A stretch of DNA of 64,000 nt, taken from the NCBI RefSeq assembly GCF_025961575.1, contig NZ_JAOQNX010000007.1, forward strand, positions 114,333 through 178,332, in the 5' to 3' direction. Each line of letters opens with the position of its first letter. Position 1 is the stretch's first letter. Origin of the DNA: Rhodoblastus acidophilus (GTDB lineage: Bacteria > Pseudomonadota > Alphaproteobacteria > Rhizobiales > Beijerinckiaceae). Below, in pieces: positions 19,138 through 27,681 of this stretch. The position numbers were made by a program, and so were the translations under genes. The notes under the pieces were generated by a model that saw only the letters and a program-made list of their open reading frames with translations, ran no database searches and was not told where the DNA came from.

Positions 19138-19659
19138 ATGAATAGAAGAAGTTTTATAATCAATGGCGTAGCCGCAACTACCGTTTTTGCTTCAACACCC
19201 AGCAGCATCTCCTTTGCGATTGCATTAGCGCCAGTTCTTGAGTTGATTAATGCCTTGCTTGCCGGAGTACAGCTAGCCAACAGCACCTTTGATTTAGGTG
19301 CGAAAATCCTCGGCACAATAAAGCTCAAAAATAACACTGATGAAGAACAAAACGGAAATACGCGGATATATATTTATAATGTTCTTAACCCAACGCAACC
19401 AGAAATAACTAGGGATCTCAGAGCCACGGTTGCTCCCGGCGCGACCGAAACATTTAACTTGCCCTCAGTCGCTCTTACGACGCCAGGCAGGAAAGTTCTG
19501 CAAGCCATGACGCGACTGAATGATGTGTCAATGGGATTTATAAGCGTTCCCTTTTGTTGTGACAGCCATGGCGTGAGAAGGTGTCCCAGTCCAGATGCTC
19601 GTTCGTTAGGAGCTGAGTGCTATTGCAGCGGGCAAGGGGTTGGCGTTACTTGCAAATAA
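19138..19659 (+). CDS. Tat-signal exported cysteine-rich protein, unknown family
   Basis: A 173-residue protein with a probable twin-arginine signal (NRRSFIINGVAATTVFAS). The middle looks like a beta-sandwich adhesion or carrier-type domain (TIKLKNNTDEEQNG, RIYIYNVLNP, ATVAPGATETFNLP). The last 35 residues hold six cysteines (FCCDSHG, RCPSP, ECYCSG, TCK), suggesting disulfides and folding outside the cytoplasm, although Tat substrates export folded. ATG has an AAGGAG ribosome binding site. Base composition is strikingly AT-rich (17 of 60 bases are G or C in 19321-19380), unlike neighbouring genes, which points to horizontal acquisition. I cannot name a family. Confidence 0.7.
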   Translation: MNRRSFIINGVAATTVFASTPSSISFAIALAPVLELINALLAGVQLANSTFDLGAKILGTIKLKNNTDEEQNGNTRIYIYNVLNPTQPEITRDLRATVAPGATETFNLPSVALTTPGRKVLQAMTRLNDVSMGFISVPFCCDSHGVRRCPSPDARSLGAECYCSGQGVGVTCK

Positions 19660-19683
19660 AAGCTATTTTTATGGGAGAGCGAT

Positions 19684-20133
19684 ATGAAGCGTAAGCGCAA
19701 AAACACTGCAACGCGACTCTCTTTTATAGTCATCTCGCTCGTTTGGGGCAATTTATGCATAGCAGAATCAATAAATGATTTAGATTCCCTACTGTCATCT
19801 TATGAACACGCCAAAAAAAGATATAGCATGGCTTGGCAACCTTCGGAAATAGAATACTGGAACGATCAGTACATGTTTTATAAAACAAAAATTGATGACT
19901 ACATTGAATCCGAAGACAAAGCTGTAAAAGAAAATCCAAAAGTATTTTGTTTAGACGTGCTGAGGGATTATCAAAAGATAATAAATGCAGAGCAGCACGC
20001 AGGATATTTGTTTGCTAGGGGTTATATTATGTTAAACGAAGTCTTAGATTGGATGAAACGCCAACTGGAGGTCAGTACGTATTGTGGCAGGTATGACATT
20101 TACTATAATCCTTACAGAGAAAAAATGCAGTGA
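19684..20133 (+). CDS. Small exported helical protein, unknown family
   Basis: A 149-residue protein with a basic start, a hydrophobic segment (LSFIVISLVWGNLCIA) and a mature part rich in Tyr, Lys, Asp and Glu predicted to be helical. Two cysteines (VFCLD, TYCGR) remain. GGAGAG precedes the ATG, and the gene follows the Tat-signal gene by 24 bases, so the two form an operon. Composition is AT-rich (24 of 60 G or C in 19801-19860). No family is recognised. Confidence 0.65.
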   Translation: MKRKRKNTATRLSFIVISLVWGNLCIAESINDLDSLLSSYEHAKKRYSMAWQPSEIEYWNDQYMFYKTKIDDYIESEDKAVKENPKVFCLDVLRDYQKIINAEQHAGYLFARGYIMLNEVLDWMKRQLEVSTYCGRYDIYYNPYREKMQ

Positions 20134-20793
20134 TAGCCGGCCCGGGCCGTGGGGCTTGCCGGCTAAGCGATTGGACCCATAGCGTTGACCATCACATTGA
20201 AAGACGGACGTTCGGACGATCCGTTGACGCTGAGAGCGCGCCATTGGCGGCGCGCACTCAATAACCTCCTTCAGATTGTATCTCAGTTTTGCCGGCCGCC
20301 CGCCCTGTGCAGAAGTCACTTTTGGATATGTTTGGCCTCCAGCCTGACTTTCCTTTGCCGGCGACTTCCGTGAGTTTCCGCTTCCCGACGAAGCCCCTTG
20401 AAGCGTTGCGATGGTCTTGTTTTGGCGCCGTCTCGATGGCTCCTGGGAGCGCTTTTTTCGGAAATTTCTACCTTAGGTTGAAACAGGTCCGCTCAAAATC
20501 GCGCAAAACGGACGCGTTTGTGCAAAAAACACGCGATTTTTGATCAAAAACACGCTGAAATCGCGCCTGCATCCTCCGAGTTGTATCGGCGACACTGAGC
20601 GTGAACGCTGGTCCCAGGGTTCGTGCGCGGCCATATTTGTTTAATATTAACAACAACTTGTGAGAGGCCACCCCACGTTTCACGTGGAACATAACAAGAA
20701 CATCGTTTCGCCACATTGGCGGATGCGACGGGTTTTGCGATTTTCACTTTCATAAAAAAACCGGTTTCGCGCGCCGCGTCGCATAAAAGAAAA
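20134..20793. other. Non-coding region with a parS-like site
   Basis: About 660 bases without a supported gene. It contains three copies of an ATCGCG-centred word (near 20497, 20533, 20560), the palindrome TTTTTGATCAAAAA (20537-20550) and a parS-like sequence (20676-20691). Short open frames here lack ribosome binding sites and family resemblance. Confidence 0.55.
20676..20691 (-). promoter_or_regulatory. parS-like ParB binding site
   Basis: On the minus strand this reads TGTTCCACGTGAAACG, matching the bacterial parS consensus TGTTNCACGTGAAACA at every position but the last. ParB loads at such sites to segregate the chromosome. Only one copy is seen in the window and parAB is not present here. 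Confidence 0.6.
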
Positions 20794-20826
20794 CCCCGGA
20801 AGCTCGTCGCTTCCGGGGCCTTTTTT
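20790..20826 (-). terminator. Bidirectional intrinsic terminator
   Basis: A perfect 10-bp stem CCCCGGAAGC-TCGTC-GCTTCCGGGG (20794-20818) with T-rich tails on both strands (TTTTTT to the right on plus, TTTTCTTTT on minus). It sits right after the phosphofructokinase stop on the minus strand. Confidence 0.85.
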
Positions 20827-20827
20827 G

Positions 20828-22045
20828 TTAAACCTTCAACACCTTCGGCACGGCGTTGGGCCGCAGCCTAAAAGCGTCGGGCATGCCCGAGCCGAGCAGC
20901 GGGCGCAGGTAGAGCCTGAACGCGTCGGTCACGTCATTGCCGGCGGCGTTCAAAAACTCGTCTTCCATCACGCGGGTTTTGCCGGCGACCGCCTGCAGCG
21001 GCGCCAGTTCGTAGTCCACCGAGTAAAAACCGGTGCGCTTGATGGTGACGGAGCCGTTGCTCTCGCCCCAGAACGCATATTGCACCGCCTTCTCGCCGAC
21101 TTCGCGCGCCTCGCGCTGGTCGACGTCGGAGACGCAGCCGATGAACGAGCGTTGCAGATAGCCAAAAGTGTCGCCGCGCACGCGCTTGATGCCGAGCTTG
21201 TTCTTCACCTCCTCGCACAACAGGTCGGCGAGGGCGCCGGTGCCGGAGAGCTGGACATTGCCGTGAGCGTCATGCTCGACCTGGGAGGCCAGTTTGGTGA
21301 TGATCGGCGCGCCGGACGCGTCGTGAATGCCTTCGGACACGGCGACCACGCAGCGGCCGAGCCGGTCGTAGGTGGCCTTCACATCCTTGAGGAACTGGTC
21401 GACGTCAAACGTGCGCTCCGGCACATAGATCAGGTGCGGCCCGTCGTCGGGGAATTTTTTGCCGAGCGCGGAAGCGGCGGTCAAAAAACCGGCGTGGCGG
21501 CCCATCACCACGGCGATATAGACGCCGGGCAGCGCGGCATTGTCCAAGTTCGCGCCGGCGAAAGCCTGGGCGACGAAACGCGCGGCGGAGGGGAAGCCCG
21601 GCGTGTGGTCGTTGATGACGAGGTCGTTGTCGATCGTCTTGGGGATGTGCATGCAGCGCAGCGGATAGTTCGCCTTCTCCGCCTCTTCCGCGACAATGCG
21701 CACCGTATCGGATGAATCGTTGCCGCCGATGTAGAAGAAGGCGCCGATCTCATGGGCGCGCAGAACTTCGAAAATCTCGTGGCAATATTTGGCGTCGGGC
21801 TTGTCGCGGGTCGAGCCGAGCGCGGAGGACGGCGTGCGCGCGACCATTTCGAGATTGTGGCTGGTCTCCTGGGTGAGGTCGAGGAGATCCTCGTTGACGA
21901 TGCCGCGCACGCCGTGATGGGCGCCATAGACCCGCGCCACCTGCGGGAACTTGCGGGCTTCGAGCACCACGCCGGCCAGCGATTGGTTGATGACCGCGGT
22001 GGGGCCGCCGCCCTGGGCGACCAAAATTTTTGTCGGCGTCGTCAT
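20828..22045 (-). CDS. pfp: 6-phosphofructokinase, probably pyrophosphate-dependent
   Basis: Phosphorylates fructose 6-phosphate, and in methylotrophs often runs reversibly with pyrophosphate. It has 405 residues. The phosphate-binding start VAQGGGPTAVIN, GGNDSSDT (residues 107-114) and PKTIDND (135-141) are present. Asp110 and Lys136 are the residues that distinguish PPi enzymes from ATP enzymes, which have Gly at both. GRHAGFLTAASAL and SEGIHD are also typical of the PPi group. ATG at 22045 has a GGAGA ribosome binding site; the frame runs on upstream without support. It is monocistronic, ending at a strong terminator. Confidence 0.92.
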   Translation of the reverse strand: MTTPTKILVAQGGGPTAVINQSLAGVVLEARKFPQVARVYGAHHGVRGIVNEDLLDLTQETSHNLEMVARTPSSALGSTRDKPDAKYCHEIFEVLRAHEIGAFFYIGGNDSSDTVRIVAEEAEKANYPLRCMHIPKTIDNDLVINDHTPGFPSAARFVAQAFAGANLDNAALPGVYIAVVMGRHAGFLTAASALGKKFPDDGPHLIYVPERTFDVDQFLKDVKATYDRLGRCVVAVSEGIHDASGAPIITKLASQVEHDAHGNVQLSGTGALADLLCEEVKNKLGIKRVRGDTFGYLQRSFIGCVSDVDQREAREVGEKAVQYAFWGESNGSVTIKRTGFYSVDYELAPLQAVAGKTRVMEDEFLNAAGNDVTDAFRLYLRPLLGSGMPDAFRLRPNAVPKVLKV

Positions 22046-22261
22046 GAATATTCTCCGCGCAAATGGGATGAGCCGTTCTAGAGCGTTCGCCGCCTTGTTT
22101 GAAGCGGAGAACCGCCAAAACCTGCTTTTTTGCGCATATCCTTTTGGCAAAACCGGCATTCCCCTGCGCGACGCCGGCGCGGGACAAAGATTTTCCATAA
22201 AACAGCGGCCCGACGGCAATTGCGCATTTAAGTTGTCGCAAGCGCCGGGTTAAGCTGGACC

Positions 22262-23677
22262 ATGACCGACGCGCCCCTGTTCCAGCCCGGCGACGTTCTC
22301 GACGGCTTTCATTTCGTCGAGCGCCTGCACGATGGCGGCATGTCGGAAATCTGGAAGGTGACGCGCGAGGACATGTCGCCGCCGGCGGCGCTGAAAGCCC
22401 CCAAAATCCGCGGCGACGAGGCCAGCGCCGTGGTCAGCCTCGAAATGGAGCAGATGATCCTGCCGCTGCTCCACGGGCCGCATGCGCCACGATTCATCGC
22501 CTCCGGCGATTTTGCGCGCAAACCCTATATCGCCATGGAGCTGATCGCCGGCGAGAGCCTGCTGCGCAAGGTCGACGCGCTGCCGCTGCCGGTCGACGAG
22601 GTCGCGGCCATCGGGCGCGGCGTCGCCCAGGCGCTCGCCAGCCTGCATGGGCAAAACGTGCTGCATCTCGACGTCAAGCCGTCGAACATCATCCGCCGCG
22701 CCGACGGCGTCTACGCCCTGATCGATTTCGGCCTGTCGCGGCACGCGCATCTGCCGGACCTGCTGGCGGAGGAGTTTTGCGTGCCGTTCGGCACCGCGCC
22801 CTATCTGGCGCCGGAGCAGGTGTTGCGCGACCGCAGCGATCCCCGCAGCGACATTTTCGCCCTGGGCGTCACGCTCTATTACCTGCTGACCGGCGAGCGC
22901 CCGTTCGGCTATCCGCATAGTCACGCGCAACTGGCGCGCCGGCTGTGGCGCGATCCCGAACCGCCGCGCGCGCTGCGGCCGGACTGCCCGCCCTGGCTGC
23001 AGGAGGCGATCCTGCATTGCCTGGAGCCCGAGGCCGAAAATCGCTACGCCTCGGCGGCGCAATTGCTGCTCGACCTCGCCGCGCCCGAGCAGATCGCCCT
23101 CACCGCGCGCGCCGAGAAGCTGAACGCCGATTCGTGGCTGACGGCGCGGCGGCGCTGGTGGGCGCTGAAACTGGCGCCGACGCGCTATCCGCAAGACCTC
23201 GCGGCGCGCCGGGCGAACACCCCCATTGTGATGGCGGCGGTGGATTTCTCCGGCGGCGTCGCGGCGACCGATGTTTTGCGCGCCCATGCGCGGAAAGTGA
23301 TGACGGCGACGCCGGACGCGCGGCTCGCCTGCGTCACGGTGATCCCGAGGCAAAGGATGGGCGAAACGGGCGGGCATGTGCGCCGCCTGATCGAGCTGCG
23401 CCGCTGGGCCGAGAGCCTGAACCTGCCGGAGGCGCAAACTACTGCGCATGTGCTGGAAGCCGACGATCCCGCGAAAAGCCTGCTCGACTTCGCCCGCGAA
23501 ACCCATGTCGACCACATTCTGCTGTTCGCCAGCGCGCCCGCCTTCGACGAGTCCGCGCTCGGGCCGGTCGCCCATCGCGTGGCGACGCAGGCGACCTGCG
23601 CCGTCACCTTGCTGCGCCGGCCGCGGCGGGGCGCGGAGGCCGAGACGACCGAGCCGCGCGAGGGGCTCGGACTCTAA
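22262..23677 (+). CDS. Serine/threonine protein kinase fused to a universal stress (UspA) domain
   Basis: A 471-residue cytoplasmic protein. Residues ~15-290 are a eukaryotic-type kinase: ALKAPK (Lys ~44), catalytic HLDVKPSN (~135-142, Asp in place of the common HRD), metal-binding DFG (~157) and activation-segment GTAPYLAPE, then SDIFALGVTLYYLLTGERPFG. Residues ~318-455 are a Usp domain (NTPIVMAAVDFSGG at the start, VAHRVATQATCAVTLLRR at the end). No transmembrane segment. It probably couples stress-nucleotide sensing to phosphorylation; targets are unknown. It is divergent from pfp, with about 215 bases between. Confidence 0.9.
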   Translation: MTDAPLFQPGDVLDGFHFVERLHDGGMSEIWKVTREDMSPPAALKAPKIRGDEASAVVSLEMEQMILPLLHGPHAPRFIASGDFARKPYIAMELIAGESLLRKVDALPLPVDEVAAIGRGVAQALASLHGQNVLHLDVKPSNIIRRADGVYALIDFGLSRHAHLPDLLAEEFCVPFGTAPYLAPEQVLRDRSDPRSDIFALGVTLYYLLTGERPFGYPHSHAQLARRLWRDPEPPRALRPDCPPWLQEAILHCLEPEAENRYASAAQLLLDLAAPEQIALTARAEKLNADSWLTARRRWWALKLAPTRYPQDLAARRANTPIVMAAVDFSGGVAATDVLRAHARKVMTATPDARLACVTVIPRQRMGETGGHVRRLIELRRWAESLNLPEAQTTAHVLEADDPAKSLLDFARETHVDHILLFASAPAFDESALGPVAHRVATQATCAVTLLRRPRRGAEAETTEPREGLGL

Positions 23678-23743
23678 CCGGAATTTGATTGAAGCGCGGC
23701 CGCCGCGGCATTACATCGGGTGCACGCTCAAAGGAGTTTTTCG

Positions 23744-23968
23744 ATGAACTGGCTCGATCGCCGCCCGCCGCCGCCCGGCGCCGCTCAAGTGGACTATCTC
23801 GACGGCGAATTCCGCGTGAAGAAGCCCGGCGCCTATGTCATCTGCGCCGCGACCGGCGCGCAGATTCCGCTGGACCGGCTCACCTATTGGAATGTCGACC
23901 GGCAGGAAGCCTACGCCAATCCGGAAGCGAAAATGCTGCGCCTGAAGCAGCTCGGCGAGATCAAGTAG
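23744..23968 (+). CDS. DUF2093 family protein
   Basis: A 74-residue protein conserved in Alphaproteobacteria. Signatures are MNWLDR, GEFRVKKPGAYVICAATGAQIPLDRLTYW and the NPEAKMLR ending. AAAGGAG lies seven bases before ATG 23744. Function unknown; the fold may be zinc-ribbon-like but only one cysteine is present. It follows the kinase gene by 66 bases on the same strand. Confidence 0.9.
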   Translation: MNWLDRRPPPPGAAQVDYLDGEFRVKKPGAYVICAATGAQIPLDRLTYWNVDRQEAYANPEAKMLRLKQLGEIK

Positions 23969-23980
23969 AGCCGCTCGGGG

Positions 23981-24817
23981 TCACGCCCCGACGCGGCCTG
24001 CCCCCTGCTTGGCGATGGGCTGGTCGGGGTTGAGCGACAAGGCGCGGCGGTAATTGTCCGCCGCCAGCTTGCGGTCGCCCTTCTTCTCATAGGCATAGCC
24101 GAGCAGCGCCCAAGCCTCGGCATTTTTGTTGTCGACATTGAGCGCGGCGTTGAAGTCCTCGATGGCCTTGTCCGGCTTGCCCAGGGACAGCCAGCTTTGC
24201 CCGCGCGCCTGGTAGGGCGCCGCCGCAAAGGGATCGCGGTCGATGGCGTTGTCGAAATCCTTGACGGCGCGGTCGTTGTCGCCGTTCTTCTGGTGGATCA
24301 GGCCGCGCGCATGAAACGACTGGGCGTTTTCCGGATTGAGCCGGATGGCCTGGTCGAGATCGCTCATCGCCTCGGGCAGCCGGTTCTGGGCGCGCAGCAG
24401 GTTGGCGCGGCCGAGATAGGCCGGACCGTGGTTCGGATTGGCCTCGATGGCGTGGGTGAAATCGGTGAGCGCGGCGTCATTCGCGCCGATCTGCCGCTCG
24501 GCCAGGGCGCGATTGGTGTAGGCGGAGGCGTTGCGCGGATCGAGCTTGATCGCCTGGCTGAAATCGCCGATGGCGCGGTCGTATTTGCCGATCTTCGCCA
24601 GGGCGACGCCGCGGGTGTTGTAGGCTTCGGGATCGCTGGGATGCGCGATGACGACCGCGTCGAGCGAATCGATATTGGCCGCGACCGCCTTGGGATCGGC
24701 GGCGGAGACTTCCGCATAGCCGGGGCCCCGGGTCGAAATTCCGCTCATCGAATCGCATCCGGCCAGCGGAGCAGCCAAGGCCGCCAGCGCGACCAGGGGA
24801 GAACGAAATCGGACCAT
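23981..24817 (-). CDS. Tetratricopeptide-repeat lipoprotein
   Basis: A 278-residue protein with lipobox LAGC (cysteine ~21) after a short hydrophobic segment, so it should be lipid-anchored in the envelope. From ~residue 45 to the end there are six or more TPR units (for example YDRAIGDFSQAIKLDPRNA and NDRAVKDFDNAIDRDPFAA), spaced 34 residues. TPR proteins of this kind scaffold envelope complexes; the partner is unknown. ATG at 24817 gives the best signal peptide. It is convergent with the DUF2093 gene, 12 bases away. Confidence 0.88.
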   Translation of the reverse strand: MVRFRSPLVALAALAAPLAGCDSMSGISTRGPGYAEVSAADPKAVAANIDSLDAVVIAHPSDPEAYNTRGVALAKIGKYDRAIGDFSQAIKLDPRNASAYTNRALAERQIGANDAALTDFTHAIEANPNHGPAYLGRANLLRAQNRLPEAMSDLDQAIRLNPENAQSFHARGLIHQKNGDNDRAVKDFDNAIDRDPFAAAPYQARGQSWLSLGKPDKAIEDFNAALNVDNKNAEAWALLGYAYEKKGDRKLAADNYRRALSLNPDQPIAKQGAGRVGA

Positions 24818-24945
24818 TTTGAAATTCCGCACAGTTGGGGAAGCCGCCCCGCATAGGCGCAGATTAAGGCGGAAAGGCGGCAAAAATGCGAAAGCGCCCG
24901 CCGCGGGTTGAGCGGGGGCGCGAACGCGGGGCAAGAAAAACGTGA

Positions 24946-25179
24946 TCAGCGGGCGGCCGGCTTGGCCTTGACCGGCAGCAGACCCTCGCGCTGGAGCTTC
25001 TTGCGGGCCAGCTTGCGGGCGCGGCGAACGGCCTCAGCCTGCTCGCGGGCGCGCTTCTCGGACGGCTTTTCGTAGTGGCCGCGCAGCTTCATCTCGCGAA
25101 AGATACCTTCGCGCTGCATCTTTTTCTTCAGCGCCTTGAGCGCCTGATCGACATTGTTGTCGCGAACCAGAACCTGCAC
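24946..25179 (-). CDS. rpsU: 30S ribosomal protein S21
   Basis: A 77-residue highly basic protein starting at GTG 25179 ([20 protein letters not shown]), the standard alphaproteobacterial S21 N-terminus. It continues with [21 protein letters not shown]21 helps mRNA base-pairing with the 16S 3' end. The frame extends upstream to 25329 without family support. It lies between the TPR lipoprotein and rsmD on the same strand. Confidence 0.95.
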   Translation of the reverse strand: MQVLVRDNNVDQALKALKKKMQREGIFREMKLRGHYEKPSEKRAREQAEAVRRARKLARKKLQREGLLPVKAKPAAR

Positions 25180-25334
25180 GCCGTCATCCCATTTAAAAGA
25201 GCCAGTCGCCGAAGCGCTTTTCGCGCATTCGGCTGTCGAGCCGCATTGACAAGATTTAGCGCTTGCGGAGCGCCGGACCGTTGAGGCTGCGATAACAGAA
25301 AGTTTTCGGGCTGTCCAGACGAGTCTCACCGCGC

Positions 25335-25910
25335 TCAGTCGCGGGAAAGGCCGGAGTCACCGAAGCGCAACAGGATCAGCTCGGTCTCGCCGTAATCGCG
25401 GCGCTCCAGCACCTCGTAACCGGACGCGGGCTCGAACATGGCGGCGGCCGCCTCCTCCACCACCACCAGCGCGTCGGGCTTGAGCCAGCCGCCCCGCGCC
25501 AGCGAAATCAGCGCCGGCTCGGCGAGGCCGCGGTCATAGGGGGGATCGAGAAAAGCCAGATCATAGACGGGACCGGGCGGGGCGTCGCCGAGTCGGCGGG
25601 CGTCGCGGCGAAAAATGCGGGTGACGCCGCCAAGCCCGAGGCTTTCCACATTTTCGCGGATCAGCGCCCGCGCCTGGGCGCCATCGTCGACCAGCAGCGC
25701 GAAGGCGGCGCCGCGCGACACCGCCTCCAGCCCAAGCGCGCCGGTCCCGGCGAACAGGTCGATGACCCGCGCGCCCGGAACGGGATCGCCATAGGAATGG
25801 GCGAGCACGTTAAAAAGGCTTTCGCGCAGCCGGTCCGAGGTCGGACGAATGCCCTCGCCGCGCGGACCATTTATCGCGCGGCCTTTGAAGCGGCCGCCAA
25901 CGATTCGCAT
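25335..25910 (-). CDS. rsmD: 16S rRNA (guanine-966-N2)-methyltransferase
   Basis: A 191-residue SAM-dependent methyltransferase. It opens [26 protein letters not shown], the RsmD signature, with the SAM motif [18 protein letters not shown] and catalytic motif FLDPPYDRG. It methylates G966 in the 30S P-site region. Its ATG shares one base with the stop of the upstream pseudouridine synthase gene (TGATG), so the two are translationally coupled. Confidence 0.95.
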   Translation of the reverse strand: MRIVGGRFKGRAINGPRGEGIRPTSDRLRESLFNVLAHSYGDPVPGARVIDLFAGTGALGLEAVSRGAAFALLVDDGAQARALIRENVESLGLGGVTRIFRRDARRLGDAPPGPVYDLAFLDPPYDRGLAEPALISLARGGWLKPDALVVVEEAAAAMFEPASGYEVLERRDYGETELILLRFGDSGLSRD

Positions 25911-27628
25911 CAGCTTTTGCGAGGCGGCTTTTTAGGACCACCGCCGGGCTTGCCGCCGACCGGCTTCGGCCCGCGCCGAAACGTTTTGGCCGCTCCGGTT
26001 TCGCCGCGGGGCCCGCCAAATCTCTTGTCGCCGCCCTCGCGGCGTGGCCGTTCGAAACTTCCTTCTCCTCCGGCCTCAGCTCGCGGCCTGCGGAACGGCT
26101 TGTCGCCGCCCGTCTCGCCCCTCGGCTTGCCAAAAGACTTGCGCTCGGCGCCCTCGCCCCCAAACCTGTCGCGGGCGCCTCCTTCTCCCCTTGCGGGAGA
26201 AGGTGTCGCGCGCGAGCGCGACGGATGAGGGGTTCGTCCCTCCCGAGCTTCCCAATTCACGGCCCCCTCGCGGCGCGGCCGGTCGAATTTTTGCTCGTCT
26301 GCTTCGGCGCGGGGCCGCCGGAACGGCTTGTCGCCGCCGGACTCGCCACGGGCGCCGCCAAAAACCTTGCCGCCACCGTCCCGGCGTGGCCGGTCGCCGC
26401 CTTCGCTGCGCGGCCGATCGAAACCTTTGCGCGAAGTCTCTCCGCGCGGCGCCTCCGCCGCCTCCCGCTCCGCCTTGAACCGCCGCGCATTGCGCGTGTC
26501 CACCGGCGCCTCCTCGACCCGGCGCGCCACGCTCACGCGCTCCACGGCGACGGTGCGGCCATTGCGGTCGGCGGTGGCGCCAGTCTCGATGCGGCGACGC
26601 GGCCCCTTGGCCGCCTTCACCCGATCGTCGCGCAAAGCCGAAACGTGCTTGCGCGGGCCCGGTTTTTCCGTCCCGGGACGCCGCTCCTCCGGCGCCGCCC
26701 GATGCGGCCGCACTTTTTCAGGCGCCCGCGGCGGACGCGCCTTGGGGGCGACGTCCGGCTCCGGCTCGACCGTGCGGTCGATCACCGGCCCGTCGAAATC
26801 GACGCCGGCCTCCTGCGCCAGCTTTTCGCCCAACTGGTCGGCGAGCACGCGCGTCTTGACCTCTTCCACCGTCCCCTCCGGCAATTCGCCGAGCTGGAAC
26901 GGGCCATAGGAGATGCGGATCAGCCGGTTGACCGCCAGCCCCAGATATTCGAGCAGGCGCTTGACCTCGCGGTTCTTGCCCTCGCGCAAGCCCAGCGTGA
27001 TCCAGACATTCGCCCCTTGCACGCGATCGAGGCGCGCCTCAACCCCGGCATAATCGATCCCGTCTATGGTGACGCCATTCTTCAGCGTGTCCAGCCGGGC
27101 CTGATCGGTCGCGCCATTGGCGCGGGCGCGATAGCGGCGCAGCCAGCCGGTGGAGGGCAGCTCAAGCACGCGGGCGAGCCCGCCGTCATTGGTGAGCAGC
27201 AACAGCCCTTCGGTGTTGATGTCCAGCCGCCCCACCGACATCAGGCGCGGCAGGTCCGGATTGTTTTCGGCGATATAGTCGAACACGGTCGCGCGCCCCT
27301 CGGGGTCGCGGTCGGTGGTGACGAGGCCGCGCGGCTTATGGAACAGGAACAGCCGCGTGCGCTCGCGGGTGGCGAGCGGCTTGCCGTCCACCAAAACCTT
27401 GTCCTCTTCCGTGACGTTGAGCGCGGCGGATTCCAAAACCTTGCCATTGACCGAGACGCGGCCGGCGGCGATCCAGTCTTCGGCGTCGCGGCGCGAGCAC
27501 AGGCCGGCGCGCGCCATCACCTTGGCGATGCGCTCGCCGTCCTTCTCGACCGCCTCCAGCACTTTTCCGCGGGAGGGGCGGCTTTTGGGCGGTTTCTTGC
27601 CGAACTTCTGGTCTTTGTCGCGTGTCAT
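25910..27628 (-). CDS. rluB: RluB/RsuA-type 23S rRNA pseudouridine synthase with long charged tail
   Basis: A 572-residue protein. An S4 RNA-binding domain (about residues 30-80, RIAKVMARAGLCSRRDAEDWI) is followed by the catalytic domain with GRLDINTEGLLLLTNDG (catalytic Asp) and LREGKNREVKRLLEYLGL. After ~residue 265 the protein becomes a 300-residue Arg/Gly/Pro/Glu-rich tail with phrases like FRRPRAEA and GGDKRFGGPRGE. Such tails are common in alphaproteobacterial RluB. In this tail an in-frame palindromic repeat (26178-26241) encodes a HPSRSRATPSPARGEGGA segment. ATG 27628 was chosen over the upstream open frame. Confidence 0.92.
   Translation of the reverse strand: MTRDKDQKFGKKPPKSRPSRGKVLEAVEKDGERIAKVMARAGLCSRRDAEDWIAAGRVSVNGKVLESAALNVTEEDKVLVDGKPLATRERTRLFLFHKPRGLVTTDRDPEGRATVFDYIAENNPDLPRLMSVGRLDINTEGLLLLTNDGGLARVLELPSTGWLRRYRARANGATDQARLDTLKNGVTIDGIDYAGVEARLDRVQGANVWITLGLREGKNREVKRLLEYLGLAVNRLIRISYGPFQLGELPEGTVEEVKTRVLADQLGEKLAQEAGVDFDGPVIDRTVEPEPDVAPKARPPRAPEKVRPHRAAPEERRPGTEKPGPRKHVSALRDDRVKAAKGPRRRIETGATADRNGRTVAVERVSVARRVEEAPVDTRNARRFKAEREAAEAPRGETSRKGFDRPRSEGGDRPRRDGGGKVFGGARGESGGDKPFRRPRAEADEQKFDRPRREGAVNWEAREGRTPHPSRSRATPSPARGEGGARDRFGGEGAERKSFGKPRGETGGDKPFRRPRAEAGGEGSFERPRREGGDKRFGGPRGETGAAKTFRRGPKPVGGKPGGGPKKPPRKS
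26178..26241. repeat. Palindromic repeat (family C) inside the rluB coding sequence
   Basis: CCTTCTCCCCTTGCGGGAGAAGG followed by a second arm pair (TCGCGCGC..GCGCGA) and CGGATGAGGGG. The same element lies between dapD and dapE at 43069-43131. Here it is translated in frame within rluB. Confidence 0.8.
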
Positions 27629-27681
27629 TCCGCTCTGATAGCAGAGGCGCAAAAAATTTTCGAAGTTTTTTCAGCCTTGGT

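Noticed and set aside
20289..20543. Plus-strand frame of 84 residues in the non-coding region
   Set aside because: No ribosome binding site, no family resemblance, atypical composition.
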